Assembly (NCBI GenBank): GCA_016791285.1
Contig: JAEUMX010000174.1
Span: 1 to 5,717 of the forward strand
DNA from: Burkholderiales bacterium
Lineage (GTDB): Bacteria; Pseudomonadota; Gammaproteobacteria; Burkholderiales; JAEUMW01
Reading direction: 5' to 3'
Length of the DNA: 5,717 nucleotides
Shown: in pieces, positions 1-5,717 of the stretch
Numbering within the stretch: the stretch's first letter is position 1
Layout: every line of letters starts with the position of its first letter
Made by a program: the position numbers and the translations under genes
Notes under the pieces: model-generated
What the model saw: the letters and a program-made list of their open reading frames with translations, nothing else
What the model was told of the DNA's origin: nothing
The model's database searches: none

Positions 1-57
1 AAGAGCGTGCGCGCGCGGCTGTTCTTTTCGCCGGAGGTAGCGGGGTAGTTGAGAAAC
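1..57. repeat. Direct repeat copy 1, truncated by window edge
   Basis: This stretch aligns by eye to 820-874 in the same orientation: about 45 of 56 positions match, with one single-base indel. The best conserved core is TTCGCCGGAGGT followed by GTTGAGAAA. It lies immediately beyond the 3' end of the antitoxin gene (stop at 73-75), as copy 2 lies beyond the 3' end of the 143-aa gene. Similarity fades after GAGAAA, although scattered matches (GGAGC, AAAC) continue toward the gene. The left end is cut by the window, so the true length is unknown. Its nature (cassette-type recombination site, mobile repeat or other) is not shown by the sequence. Confidence 0.6.
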
Positions 58-72
58 GCTTCGGAGCGGATG

Positions 73-348
73 TCAAACCGCTTCCAGCAGAACCTTCGGG
101 TTCTTATGCGCAATGGCCAGGAGCATTCGCGCAGGCCCGGATGGTGCGCGACGTCCCTGCTCCCACTCCTGCAACGTGCGAACCGAGACACCCAGCAGAC
201 GTGCAAACTCCGATTGAGACAGACCGACGCGGGCGCGCGTCTCCGCGACGGGGGGCACGTTGATGACGCGACCAACCTCACCGCGCTTGATCTGGCGAAT
301 GCCTTCGAGGATCTCAGCTCCAATATCACGCTTGCCCTTCTTAGCCAT
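73..348 (-). CDS. Xre-family HTH antitoxin of a RelE/HigB-type toxin-antitoxin pair
   Basis: This is a 91-aa cytoplasmic DNA-binding protein. Residues about 36-85 form a Cro/C1-type helix-turn-helix: ETRARVGLSQSEFARLLGVS is the first helix, turn and start of the recognition helix, followed by VRTLQEWEQGRRAPSGPA. The SQ-x2-FA-x2-LGVS and W-E-x-G-R-x-x-P signatures are typical of Xre antitoxins encoded downstream of RelE/HigB-like toxins. In that family the protein binds and neutralises the toxin and represses the shared promoter. The N-terminal 30 residues (GAEILEGIRQIKRGE) are probably helical and may contact the toxin. The start is ATG at 348, supported by AAGGAG seven nt upstream. It overlaps the toxin's ancestral reading frame by 8 nt, the usual toxin-first coupled arrangement. 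The length is normal and the frame is intact, in contrast to the partner. Family assignment is strong; actual regulation here is inferred. Confidence 0.9.
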   Translation of the reverse strand: MAKKGKRDIGAEILEGIRQIKRGEVGRVINVPPVAETRARVGLSQSEFARLLGVSVRTLQEWEQGRRAPSGPARMLLAIAHKNPKVLLEAV

Positions 349-645
349 CTTCGATCTCCTTCCGAATCTTCCGCAGCACGTGGGCGGGTATGTTCTCGGC
401 CACGTTCTTCGGATACAGCGTCAGCATCCCTGCGCGGAGCGCAGGTAGTAGATGACTCGAAGTCCTCCGCGCTTGCCACGACCCGGTAGCGCCCATCGCA
501 ATTTTCTGACACCGCCGGAGCCTGGAATGACTGCGCCAGCGTCGGGATTCTGGATCAGCGCTACTTGCAACTCGCCGTATTCCTCATCGGAGAGGTATTC
601 GGTAACAAGACGCGTGAACAGCGGTGTCTCGACGAAGGTGAACAC
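341..645 (-). pseudogene. RelE/HigB-type toxin, frameshifted near the C terminus
   Basis: The N-terminal part, read from GTG at 645, gives VFTFVETPLFTRLVTEYLSD, then EEYGELQVALIQNP, GSGGVRKLRWALPGRGKRGG and LRVIYYLRSAQGC, with a stop at 421-423. This is the core of the RelE/HigB-like toxin family, mRNA interferases that act at the ribosome. The missing C-terminal part is present in another frame from 427 to 341 (MLTLYPKNVAENIPAHVL, then RKIRKEIEDG). It ends in TAA inside the antitoxin start region, exactly where an intact toxin would end. Related toxins typically have about three residues (x-I-W) between the G and the MLTLY, so a net loss of 10 nt around 426-432 would explain the break; a 1-nt loss would also shift the frame this way. 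GTG 645 is preferred over the in-frame TTG at 681 because it matches the family's N terminus, but no good Shine-Dalgarno precedes either. The toxin is probably inactive, unless this is a sequencing error. Confidence 0.8.
356..361 (-). promoter_or_regulatory. Ribosome binding site of the antitoxin
   Basis: On the minus strand AAGGAG lies 7 nt before the ATG at 348. It sits inside the last codons of the toxin frame, so the antitoxin can be translated even though the toxin frame is broken upstream. It is a near-perfect Shine-Dalgarno and fixes the antitoxin start. Confidence 0.75.
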
Positions 646-714
646 ATGCGAAGGATACGTCAGAGACGGATGCCCGTCCAACCATCCAGGGGTGGTCTAA
701 CGGCGCCCTCAGTG

Positions 715-736
715 GCCCGCGCGATTACGCGCAGGC
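715..736. other. GC-rich hairpin in the toxin upstream region
   Basis: GCGCG (719-723), loop ATTA, CGCGC (728-732) form a perfect 5-bp stem. It extends by GCC/GGC (715-717 with 734-736) across one C/A mismatch. It has no adjacent T run, so it is not a classic intrinsic terminator on either strand. It lies in the 274-nt gap between the toxin start and the 143-aa gene, a gap that also holds repeat copy 2 and the GTTAGAC heptamer. It may be part of a folded recombination site or simply a GC-rich palindrome. Confidence 0.4.
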
Positions 737-819
737 GGTTGTGGAGTCTGTGCCGCGGCGTCACCGCAGTGGAGGGTCGGACGGACCTGCGAGCTGATGG
801 TGCGCGCGGGGATGAGGCG

Positions 820-874
820 AAGGACGTGTGCGTACGGCTATTCCGTTCGCCGGAGGTGGCGGGTTGTTGAGAAA
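820..874. repeat. Direct repeat copy 2
   Basis: This is the same-orientation partner of 1-57, about 80% identical by hand count, sharing TTCGCCGGAGGT and GTTGAGAAA. It lies 45 nt beyond the stop of the 143-aa gene. The rest of the gap down to 646 shows no convincing gene: its open frames lack family features and a ribosome binding site. If the repeat unit is longer than the visible match, it could extend to the heptamer GTCTAAC at 695-701 (GTTAGAC on the minus strand), a unit of about 180 bp. The other copy's matching part would then lie left of the window. Confidence 0.6.
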
Positions 875-919
875 TCCGCCTGGAGCCGTGTTTGAAACTG
901 CAGCAACTCCGACCAAGCC

Positions 920-1351
920 TTAGCGCGCAAACCACCCTCGAACATCACTGGGCAGCTCGCTCAAGAACAGATCGATCGCCGCTCGTGTTTCCCGGTGGAT
1001 TTGGGGATGGTCCCACTGCTTCGGAGTACTGCGCTTGTAGCTTAGGTGGGCAAGAGTACTATTGAGATCGTTTCGCTGCTTCTTCACGAAGGCAAATAGC
1101 TTCCTTGCCACATTCCTCCATTGAGCTGGGTCAGGGAAGAAGTCTTCGGCCAGGACATCATCAGGATGGGAGCGTGTGCCAATGAAGAAATCTCGTAGCA
1201 CTCTTACGTGCAGTAGGAAGCATTCTTGGCAGAGGTTGTTGTCCAGACCAGGTACAGTATTCTCCTGAAACCGATTCCATGCGTGTTCGAACATTCGAAA
1301 CTCGTACTCTACGTCGGGGGCGACGGATCTGGCTTTATCTGTGTTCGTCAT
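920..1351 (-). CDS. Small hypothetical protein, 143 aa, possibly HEPN-like helical
   Basis: I do not recognise a named family. The protein looks soluble and mostly helical, with no signal peptide or membrane segment. Visible blocks are EYEFRMFEHAWNRF (15-28), a Cys-containing helix LCQECFLLHVRVLRDFF (40-56), DDVLAEDFF (64-72), and a basic block ending in LNSTLAHLSYKR (96-107). The pairing of HVRVLRDFF with a later N-x4-H and AHLSY-x-R recalls HEPN-type helical proteins, some of which are RNases in toxin or phage-defence systems. The classical R-x4-6-H motif is not clean here: R93 lies nine residues before H102. The start is ATG at 1351 with only a weak purine stretch (AGAGAAG) in front. The gene has markedly lower GC than the large genes to its right (30 of 60 bases in 1081-1140, 29 of 60 in 1201-1260). 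This suggests acquisition by transfer. A diverged repeat follows its stop. Confidence 0.7.
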   Translation of the reverse strand: MTNTDKARSVAPDVEYEFRMFEHAWNRFQENTVPGLDNNLCQECFLLHVRVLRDFFIGTRSHPDDVLAEDFFPDPAQWRNVARKLFAFVKKQRNDLNSTLAHLSYKRSTPKQWDHPQIHRETRAAIDLFLSELPSDVRGWFAR

Positions 1352-1421
1352 TGCTTCTCTGCGGCCGAGCGCCCCGGCTCAGTCGCGCGCAGCGCTGTTA
1401 ATGGGTCCACTTCGATGGTTG

Positions 1422-1457
1422 AAAAAAAAAAGACCAAGACATCGCTTTGCTCGATGC
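1422..1457 (-). terminator. Weak intrinsic terminator candidate after the large-gene operon
   Basis: Just beyond the TAG of the 775-aa gene, the minus strand reads GCATCG, loop AGCAAAG, CGATGT: five Watson-Crick pairs plus one G-U. About 7 nt later comes a run of ten T (1431-1422). The position is right for ending the two-gene transcript, and such a T run is striking in this GC-rich DNA. The short stem and the 7-nt gap before the T run are poor for a classic terminator. The remaining intergenic bases 1352-1421 show nothing I can name. Confidence 0.4.
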
Positions 1458-1459
1458 TG

Positions 1460-3787
1460 CTACAACCTCGCGACCGCGGGAACGAGCAGCTCGGCCCCGG
1501 TCGGGGGAACCTCCTGGATCGACCCTTCCGCAGCGGACCCGTCGAGCCCGTAGCGAATCACCCGATACCGCGCCGGCGGACCTTCTTCGCCTGCGGGTAC
1601 GAGCAGCAGCCCAGGATCGCGCCGCGATTCCGTGAACACGACGTTGTCCAGCGTCTCGCCGTTCGCATCGAGCAACTGCACCTGCACCGCCATCAAGCCG
1701 TGACCGGACAAGGTCGGACCCGCGAGGAGCCGCACGCTGACCTGTCGATGGACGCCATCGCGATCGCGGATCAGCACCACCGGATCGCTGGTGGTGAACG
1801 GCGCTCCGACGAACGAGCTGCCGTCGCCGCGAATGACAAGCGTATCGACCTGCACCGGAGGCGGGTTCTCTGACAACGCGGGAATACTGATCGATTTCGC
1901 GCGGCGCTCGCCGGGTGCGAAGCTGAGCTCGACAGTTTCGGAGCGGGTCGGCTCGGCGAGGGTCAGCGTCACCAGTGCTTCGATGAAGTCGTCGGGCAGC
2001 ATCGGCAGCACGCGCAGCTTACGGCTGCCGCGCCACGGGCTGTGCACGAGCAGGGTCGTGCCTTCGACCGGAGCCCACTCGCCCTCCACGCGCCGGCCGC
2101 CATCGAAGAACCAGGTGGTGCGCGCTTCGACCACGGGTGCAGCGGCGGCCCCGGCGTCCGGTCGCGCCGGGTCGAGACGGCGGCGAAACGTCGCCGCGGG
2201 TTTCGCTTCCGTGAGCATGTACGTGGCGACGATCGCGCCGTTGACCTTGAGGTCGACTTGTGCCTGCGGCGTCTCCGCAAACTTCAAGGTGCCGGGGGAG
2301 ATCTCCACCTCGAGTCGCGGTACCTCACTGAGTGGATGCACGGCCAGCTCGAGCGACTGCAGGGTCTGCCACTCGCCGATGAATACCGGCGGTCCGGGCC
2401 ACACGCCTTCGGTGTCGAAGTGCACTTCGTGGCGCCCGCGATAGCGCGGTGACTTGCCGTTGGTCCAGGCGGAGAAGCGTTTCGGTTCGCTCACCCCAGG
2501 CTCGAACGTCAGCGCCTTCTGTGTGTCGGGTGCGTTCTCGTCGGGATACGCGAGCTGGACGATGAGACGCTGCACGCCGAGCGCATTGAAATCGCCCAGC
2601 GGCCGCACGTTCACGTCGAGCGTGTCCCAGAACGCGCCGGCATCCGAGGCCTCGACGACGTGGGGCGCGCCGCCGATGCGCGAGAGCAATCCCTGCGGGG
2701 CCGCGGTGCGGCGTTCCGCGTGCGCCTCGCGCCAGTCGAGCGTGATGGTCTTGAGCTCTTCCTGCTTGATGTCGCGAAACGTGAACTGCAGCTTCAACGC
2801 AAAGGTCGACTGGCTCGCCGCTCCGGCACCGGCACCAGCGCCGCCGCTCGCTGCACCCTGATCGAGTCGTTTCAGAGCATCGACAGGAATGCCGAGCTCC
2901 TGCGCCAGCTGCGTGACAAGCGATGCGTCCTTCAGCGCATCCTGCAACGTTGCGGCACCGAGCTTCGCAGCCGCTGAGATCGCCTTCTCGATCAGGTTCT
3001 CGTGCTTTGCGGGCTGCAGGCTGGTCTTGAAGAAGTCTTCGAGGATGCGGTCCTGAATCCAGCGGATCGCCTCGTCGACGCGCGCCTTGAGCGGTGCGTC
3101 GTCGGTGAAGTGCAGGACCTCGATCTCGATCGCGCCGGCCTCGACGAGCTTCTGCGTCGCCGATTCCACCGACGCACGCACGCCGACACCTTCGTACGCG
3201 ACGCCGAACTGGAAGCCCCAGGAAAGCTCCTGGTAGATGCGCTTGTAATCGGCGCGAATGCGAACGTCGAGGGCCGGGCGCAGGCCGGCGTACTCGAGCT
3301 CGTAGCGGACCCCCAGCGGCGTCGCCCCTTCCATGCGGACCAGCGCTTCGATCAGACGCGCGCCGTCCTCGTTCAAGCGCGCCGAGAACATGGCGCGGTT
3401 GGTGGCCGCGAGGTCCGGCGTGATCTCGCCCAGCAGATGCTCGACGAAGCCGTCGCCCTCTTCGAGCGCCGCGGCGAAGTACGCCTTGCCGCCCATCCAC
3501 GGCACCTGCGCCAGGCGCGGTTCCGACACGCCCTGCCGCACGAGATGATCCTTCGCGCGCTCGAGCTGCGTATCGTCTGCGACGAGCTCGGTCGTGAAAG
3601 ACAGCAGCCCGACCCCGCCCTGTTCGGCTTCCTCCGGCTTGAACTTGACGAAGACGAGCTCGTGCTGTCCGCTGCTTACCGCGATGCGGGGTCGCGTGGG
3701 AATGTAGTAGACGCGGTCGCGGTCGGCGTGATCGCCGAAGAGCGCCAGGTCCGCGACGACGCCGAGCGGGCGATCGAGCGCGAGCAT
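1460..3787 (-). CDS. Large uncharacterised multi-domain protein, paralogue of its upstream neighbour
   Basis: This complete 775-aa protein belongs to no family I can name. Residues 1-100 include RDRVYYIPTRPRI and a predicted beta/alpha region. Residues about 123-260 form the module shared with the upstream gene: TPDLAATNRAMF, TPLGVRYELEYAGLRPALDV, YKRIY, KLVEAGAIEIEV and DRILEDFF. A helical insert (about 260-308) and an Ala/Gly-rich linker (about 311-326) follow. Next comes IKQEELKTITLDW (340-352), matching the neighbour's IEELRTLDLDF. From about 390 to the end there are beta-rich segments with equivalent strands near residues 414, 515, 610 and 705, suggesting four repeats of about 95-100 residues, perhaps Ig-like sandwiches. 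There is no N-terminal signal peptide and no membrane helix, so it is likely cytoplasmic or exported by a dedicated route. The start is ATG 3787, with GAGGT six nt upstream. No catalytic motif is visible. A structural or binding role is inferred only from architecture. Confidence 0.85.
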   Translation of the reverse strand: MLALDRPLGVVADLALFGDHADRDRVYYIPTRPRIAVSSGQHELVFVKFKPEEAEQGGVGLLSFTTELVADDTQLERAKDHLVRQGVSEPRLAQVPWMGGKAYFAAALEEGDGFVEHLLGEITPDLAATNRAMFSARLNEDGARLIEALVRMEGATPLGVRYELEYAGLRPALDVRIRADYKRIYQELSWGFQFGVAYEGVGVRASVESATQKLVEAGAIEIEVLHFTDDAPLKARVDEAIRWIQDRILEDFFKTSLQPAKHENLIEKAISAAAKLGAATLQDALKDASLVTQLAQELGIPVDALKRLDQGAASGGAGAGAGAASQSTFALKLQFTFRDIKQEELKTITLDWREAHAERRTAAPQGLLSRIGGAPHVVEASDAGAFWDTLDVNVRPLGDFNALGVQRLIVQLAYPDENAPDTQKALTFEPGVSEPKRFSAWTNGKSPRYRGRHEVHFDTEGVWPGPPVFIGEWQTLQSLELAVHPLSEVPRLEVEISPGTLKFAETPQAQVDLKVNGAIVATYMLTEAKPAATFRRRLDPARPDAGAAAAPVVEARTTWFFDGGRRVEGEWAPVEGTTLLVHSPWRGSRKLRVLPMLPDDFIEALVTLTLAEPTRSETVELSFAPGERRAKSISIPALSENPPPVQVDTLVIRGDGSSFVGAPFTTSDPVVLIRDRDGVHRQVSVRLLAGPTLSGHGLMAVQVQLLDANGETLDNVVFTESRRDPGLLLVPAGEEGPPARYRVIRYGLDGSAAEGSIQEVPPTGAELLVPAVARL

Positions 3788-3791
3788 CGAA

Positions 3792-5717
3792 CTACCTCGG
3801 CGGTGCGCCGGGGATCACCACGTAGGTGTCGCTCTTCATCGCCGGGCCAACTTTCGGATTGAAGCCGTCCTCGCGAATCCAGGTGGTCGTCATCTCGTAG
3901 GAGCGCAGACTCGCGTCCTTGAGCGGGACCTGCCATTCAGCGCGGCTCTTCGCGCCGAGCCGGAAGGTCTTCTGATCGCGCACGTCGTTGACCTCGTCGC
4001 GATAGACGACCGCCACCTCGACCGCCTCCACGCCGCGGTCGAGCTCGCCGGTGACGAACTCCACGGCGAGCCGCCGCACGTAGACCTCGCCCACGGGCAG
4101 CGACGGCGCATCGGTGCTGATCCAGCCGGTCTGCAGGAAGTCGCCGGTCTTCGTGACGAGCGTCATGCGATAGCGATAGCGGCGCGCGGCGGGGTTGCCG
4201 AGGTTGACCGTCCACGACTGCGGTTTGTCGATGTTCTCGGGCTCGAAGGAGAGGTTGCCGGTCTCGTGGATGTCGTTCTCTTCGTCCTCGTATTCCAGAT
4301 CGACGAGCAGATTCGCGATGCTCTTGCGATCGCCCGCGACGACCGCACGCACCACGAGCTTGTCGGGATGGGGATCCTCGACCACCCACTGGTCCTGCAG
4401 CATCGGCATGAAGGGCATCTCGACCCTTTCCCCGGTGGCGCCGATGTAGGTCAACTGCACCTCCCGGCGTCCCGGCACATTCTTGTTCACGCGGAAGCGC
4501 GTCTTGAAGCTCTTGGCGGCGTTGGTGAGAACGCCATCCTCGTAATGCTCGAAGCTGCCGTCGTCTGCGCGGTAGCGCACCACCGCCTGCACGGCGGGCC
4601 ACCGCTCGTAAGGGAAGTTCGGCGTGCCGCCGACTTCGAGCTCGTGCGCTTCGTACAGGTCGCGCGGATTGATGACCAGCACCGTGCCCTTGTGGGGTAG
4701 AAACTCCGAACCGGAGTCGACCTTGGGCTTCGGGCCGGGAACGCTGCCGTCGGCGAAGACGACCTCGTACTTGTATCCGAACTCGTCGCCGCTCGTGCGG
4801 TCCATCCAGTCGCGCCGGACGACCTTGGCTTTCTCCTTCGTGAGGAACACGCTCATGTTGCGCTCGACGCCCGAGTCCGCGTCCGCGTACTCGATATCCA
4901 CGGTGATGCCGGCTATGCCATCGGCGTCCCAGGCGGCGGCGGCCATGATCTCGAACGGCAGCGTCTTCCACGGGCTGTCGGCGCCATCGACGATGGTGAT
5001 GAGCTTCTCGCGCGTGACGCCGGAGTTCGTCAGCAGGTTGTGCATGTGGGCCTGCGGGTAGATCGTGCGCTCCGCCGCCTTGCGCGCGGTGAAGTCGAGG
5101 TCGAGCGTGCGCAGCTCCTCGATCTTCACTTCCTTCTTGTGGTAGGTGTACCCCATGCCGAGGGTCAGCGCGTTCTGGTGAATGTGCGTGAGCGTGTCGA
5201 CGATGTCGTCCGCCGTGCCGCCGCCCGCGGGGTCGACGCGCTTGAAGGTGGCTTCGAAGAACTTGTCGAAGATGAGCTGCCGCACGGAGTTCATGACCGA
5301 CTCGCGCTCCGCGTCCATCGCCTCGCTGCCGATGCCTTCGACCGTCACCTCGAGCTCGATCACCTTGTTCTCGACCATCTTGTCGATCGACTTCTGGATG
5401 TCGCTCTCGTAGAACAGGAAATCAGCCTGCTCGCGCTCGCTGAAGTGGTCGTAGATCTTCTGCCAGTCCACGTGCGCCTTGATGTTGAACGCGGGCTGCA
5501 GGCCGGGAAAGGTGAGCGAGTACACGACTCCGATCGGCATGACGCCATCGAGCGCCGCCGACAGTGCCGCCGCGCCCTTCTTCGTGAGCGTGGCCTGGAA
5601 GATCGCCCGGTTGGTGCCCACCAGGTCCGGCGAACCGGCGCCCATGATCTTCGTCACGAACGCCGTCGGGCGCTCCTCGCCCGCAGGTCCGCCTGCGCCT
5701 TCCTCCGGCGTCACCGC
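3792..5717 (-). CDS. Large uncharacterised multi-domain protein, N terminus outside window
   Basis: The frame is open to the right edge. The GTG at 5714 is probably an internal codon, because the shared module begins only about 28 residues after it, against about 123 in the paralogue; roughly 95 residues are likely missing. Numbering from that GTG, residues 28-160 contain SPDLVGTNRAIF, MPIGVVYSLTFPGLQPAF, DWQKIYDHF, KMVENKVIELEV and RQLIFDKFF. These are followed by VKIEELRTLDLDF (196-208). From about 250 to 640 four beta-rich repeats can be picked out, with the key strand at Y276, Y381, Y475 and Y571. Examples are VDLEYEDEENDI and VAVVYRDEVNDV, each followed by an F-x(8-10)-W/F stretch and a closing Y-x-hydrophobic strand ending in a G turn. 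No membrane segment or catalytic motif is visible, and a signal peptide cannot be judged. It ends 4 nt before the next gene, so an operon is likely. Family unrecognised; function unknown. Confidence 0.85.
   Translation of the reverse strand, partial: AVTPEEGAGGPAGEERPTAFVTKIMGAGSPDLVGTNRAIFQATLTKKGAAALSAALDGVMPIGVVYSLTFPGLQPAFNIKAHVDWQKIYDHFSEREQADFLFYESDIQKSIDKMVENKVIELEVTVEGIGSEAMDAERESVMNSVRQLIFDKFFEATFKRVDPAGGGTADDIVDTLTHIHQNALTLGMGYTYHKKEVKIEELRTLDLDFTARKAAERTIYPQAHMHNLLTNSGVTREKLITIVDGADSPWKTLPFEIMAAAAWDADGIAGITVDIEYADADSGVERNMSVFLTKEKAKVVRRDWMDRTSGDEFGYKYEVVFADGSVPGPKPKVDSGSEFLPHKGTVLVINPRDLYEAHELEVGGTPNFPYERWPAVQAVVRYRADDGSFEHYEDGVLTNAAKSFKTRFRVNKNVPGRREVQLTYIGATGERVEMPFMPMLQDQWVVEDPHPDKLVVRAVVAGDRKSIANLLVDLEYEDEENDIHETGNLSFEPENIDKPQSWTVNLGNPAARRYRYRMTLVTKTGDFLQTGWISTDAPSLPVGEVYVRRLAVEFVTGELDRGVEAVEVAVVYRDEVNDVRDQKTFRLGAKSRAEWQVPLKDASLRSYEMTTTWIREDGFNPKVGPAMKSDTYVVIPGAPPR
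3794..3798 (-). promoter_or_regulatory. Ribosome binding site of the 775-aa gene
   Basis: On the minus strand GAGGT lies 6 nt before ATG 3787 and is formed by the last codons of the upstream gene (AGG TAG). The overlap of Shine-Dalgarno and stop codon implies coupled translation of the two genes from one transcript and supports ATG 3787 as the start. Confidence 0.65.

Noticed and set aside
421..432. Programmed ribosomal frameshift in the toxin
   Set aside because: No slippery heptamer or downstream pseudoknot is evident at the break, and family comparison suggests missing residues, so a deletion explains it better.
652..681. Promoter-like TTGGAC, 18-nt gap, TATCCT before the toxin on the minus strand
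   Set aside because: Both boxes are poor matches to sigma-70 consensus, and the start point would fall almost on the GTG; too weak to annotate.
660..935. 91-codon minus-strand frame across the repeat spacer
   Set aside because: It overlaps the end of the 143-aa gene and the repeat, is Arg/Ser/Pro-rich and has no ribosome binding site; more likely noncoding.
2325..3500. 391-codon minus-strand frame inside the 775-aa gene
   Set aside because: Extremely Arg/Gly/Ala-rich shifted-frame translation of a supported gene; no family features.
3002..3862. 286-codon plus-strand open frame antisense to the 775-aa gene
   Set aside because: It lies wholly opposite a gene with clear paralogy, has Arg/Leu/Ala-rich composition typical of GC shadow frames, and shows no ribosome binding site or recognisable motif.
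3937..4971. 344-codon minus-strand frame inside the upstream large gene
   Set aside because: Shifted-frame shadow, Arg-rich low-complexity translation; the true frame carries the motifs shared with the paralogue.
1..5717. CRISPR array, tRNA or rRNA genes
   Set aside because: No regularly spaced short repeats with unique spacers and no cloverleaf or conserved rRNA stretch was seen on either strand.

Overview
The window shows a GC-rich bacterial genome, probably a proteobacterium-like environmental organism, but no marker fixes the taxon. The two large genes are strongly GC-rich: 46 of 60 bases are G or C in 4021-4080, counted by hand. All genes that can be supported lie on the minus strand. 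Long plus-strand and out-of-frame ORFs inside the large genes are GC-driven shadows.

Right part (1460-5717): two adjacent, paralogous, uncharacterised large proteins. The upstream gene (3792-5717) runs off the right edge, so its N terminus is missing. The downstream gene (1460-3787, 775 aa) starts 4 nt after the upstream stop, and its Shine-Dalgarno overlaps that stop, so the two are almost certainly co-transcribed. Both share a module of about 130 residues ([ST]PDL-x2-TNRA-[IM]-F ... P-[IL]-GV ... GL-[QR]-PA), then an EEL-[RK]-T motif, then what read as four tandem beta-rich repeats of about 95-105 residues. Neither shows a membrane segment, and the complete one has no signal peptide. They look like soluble multi-domain structural or binding proteins of unknown function. 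A weak terminator-like hairpin with a 10-T run follows the second gene.

Left part (1-1459): a patchwork that looks like accessory DNA. A small 143-aa hypothetical gene (920-1351) has clearly lower GC than the large genes. Next comes a RelE/HigB-type toxin with an Xre-type antitoxin. The antitoxin is intact, but the toxin is frameshifted near its C terminus, with the missing end readable in another frame. A diverged direct repeat of about 55 bp sits just downstream of both gene units (1-57 and 820-874). This arrangement, one gene unit plus one repeat in the same orientation, resembles a cassette array. The toxin-proximal end of the larger spacer carries GTTAGAC on the minus strand, which fits the integron attC core consensus GTTRRRY. 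No integrase is present and the full attC fold could not be shown, so this remains a hypothesis.
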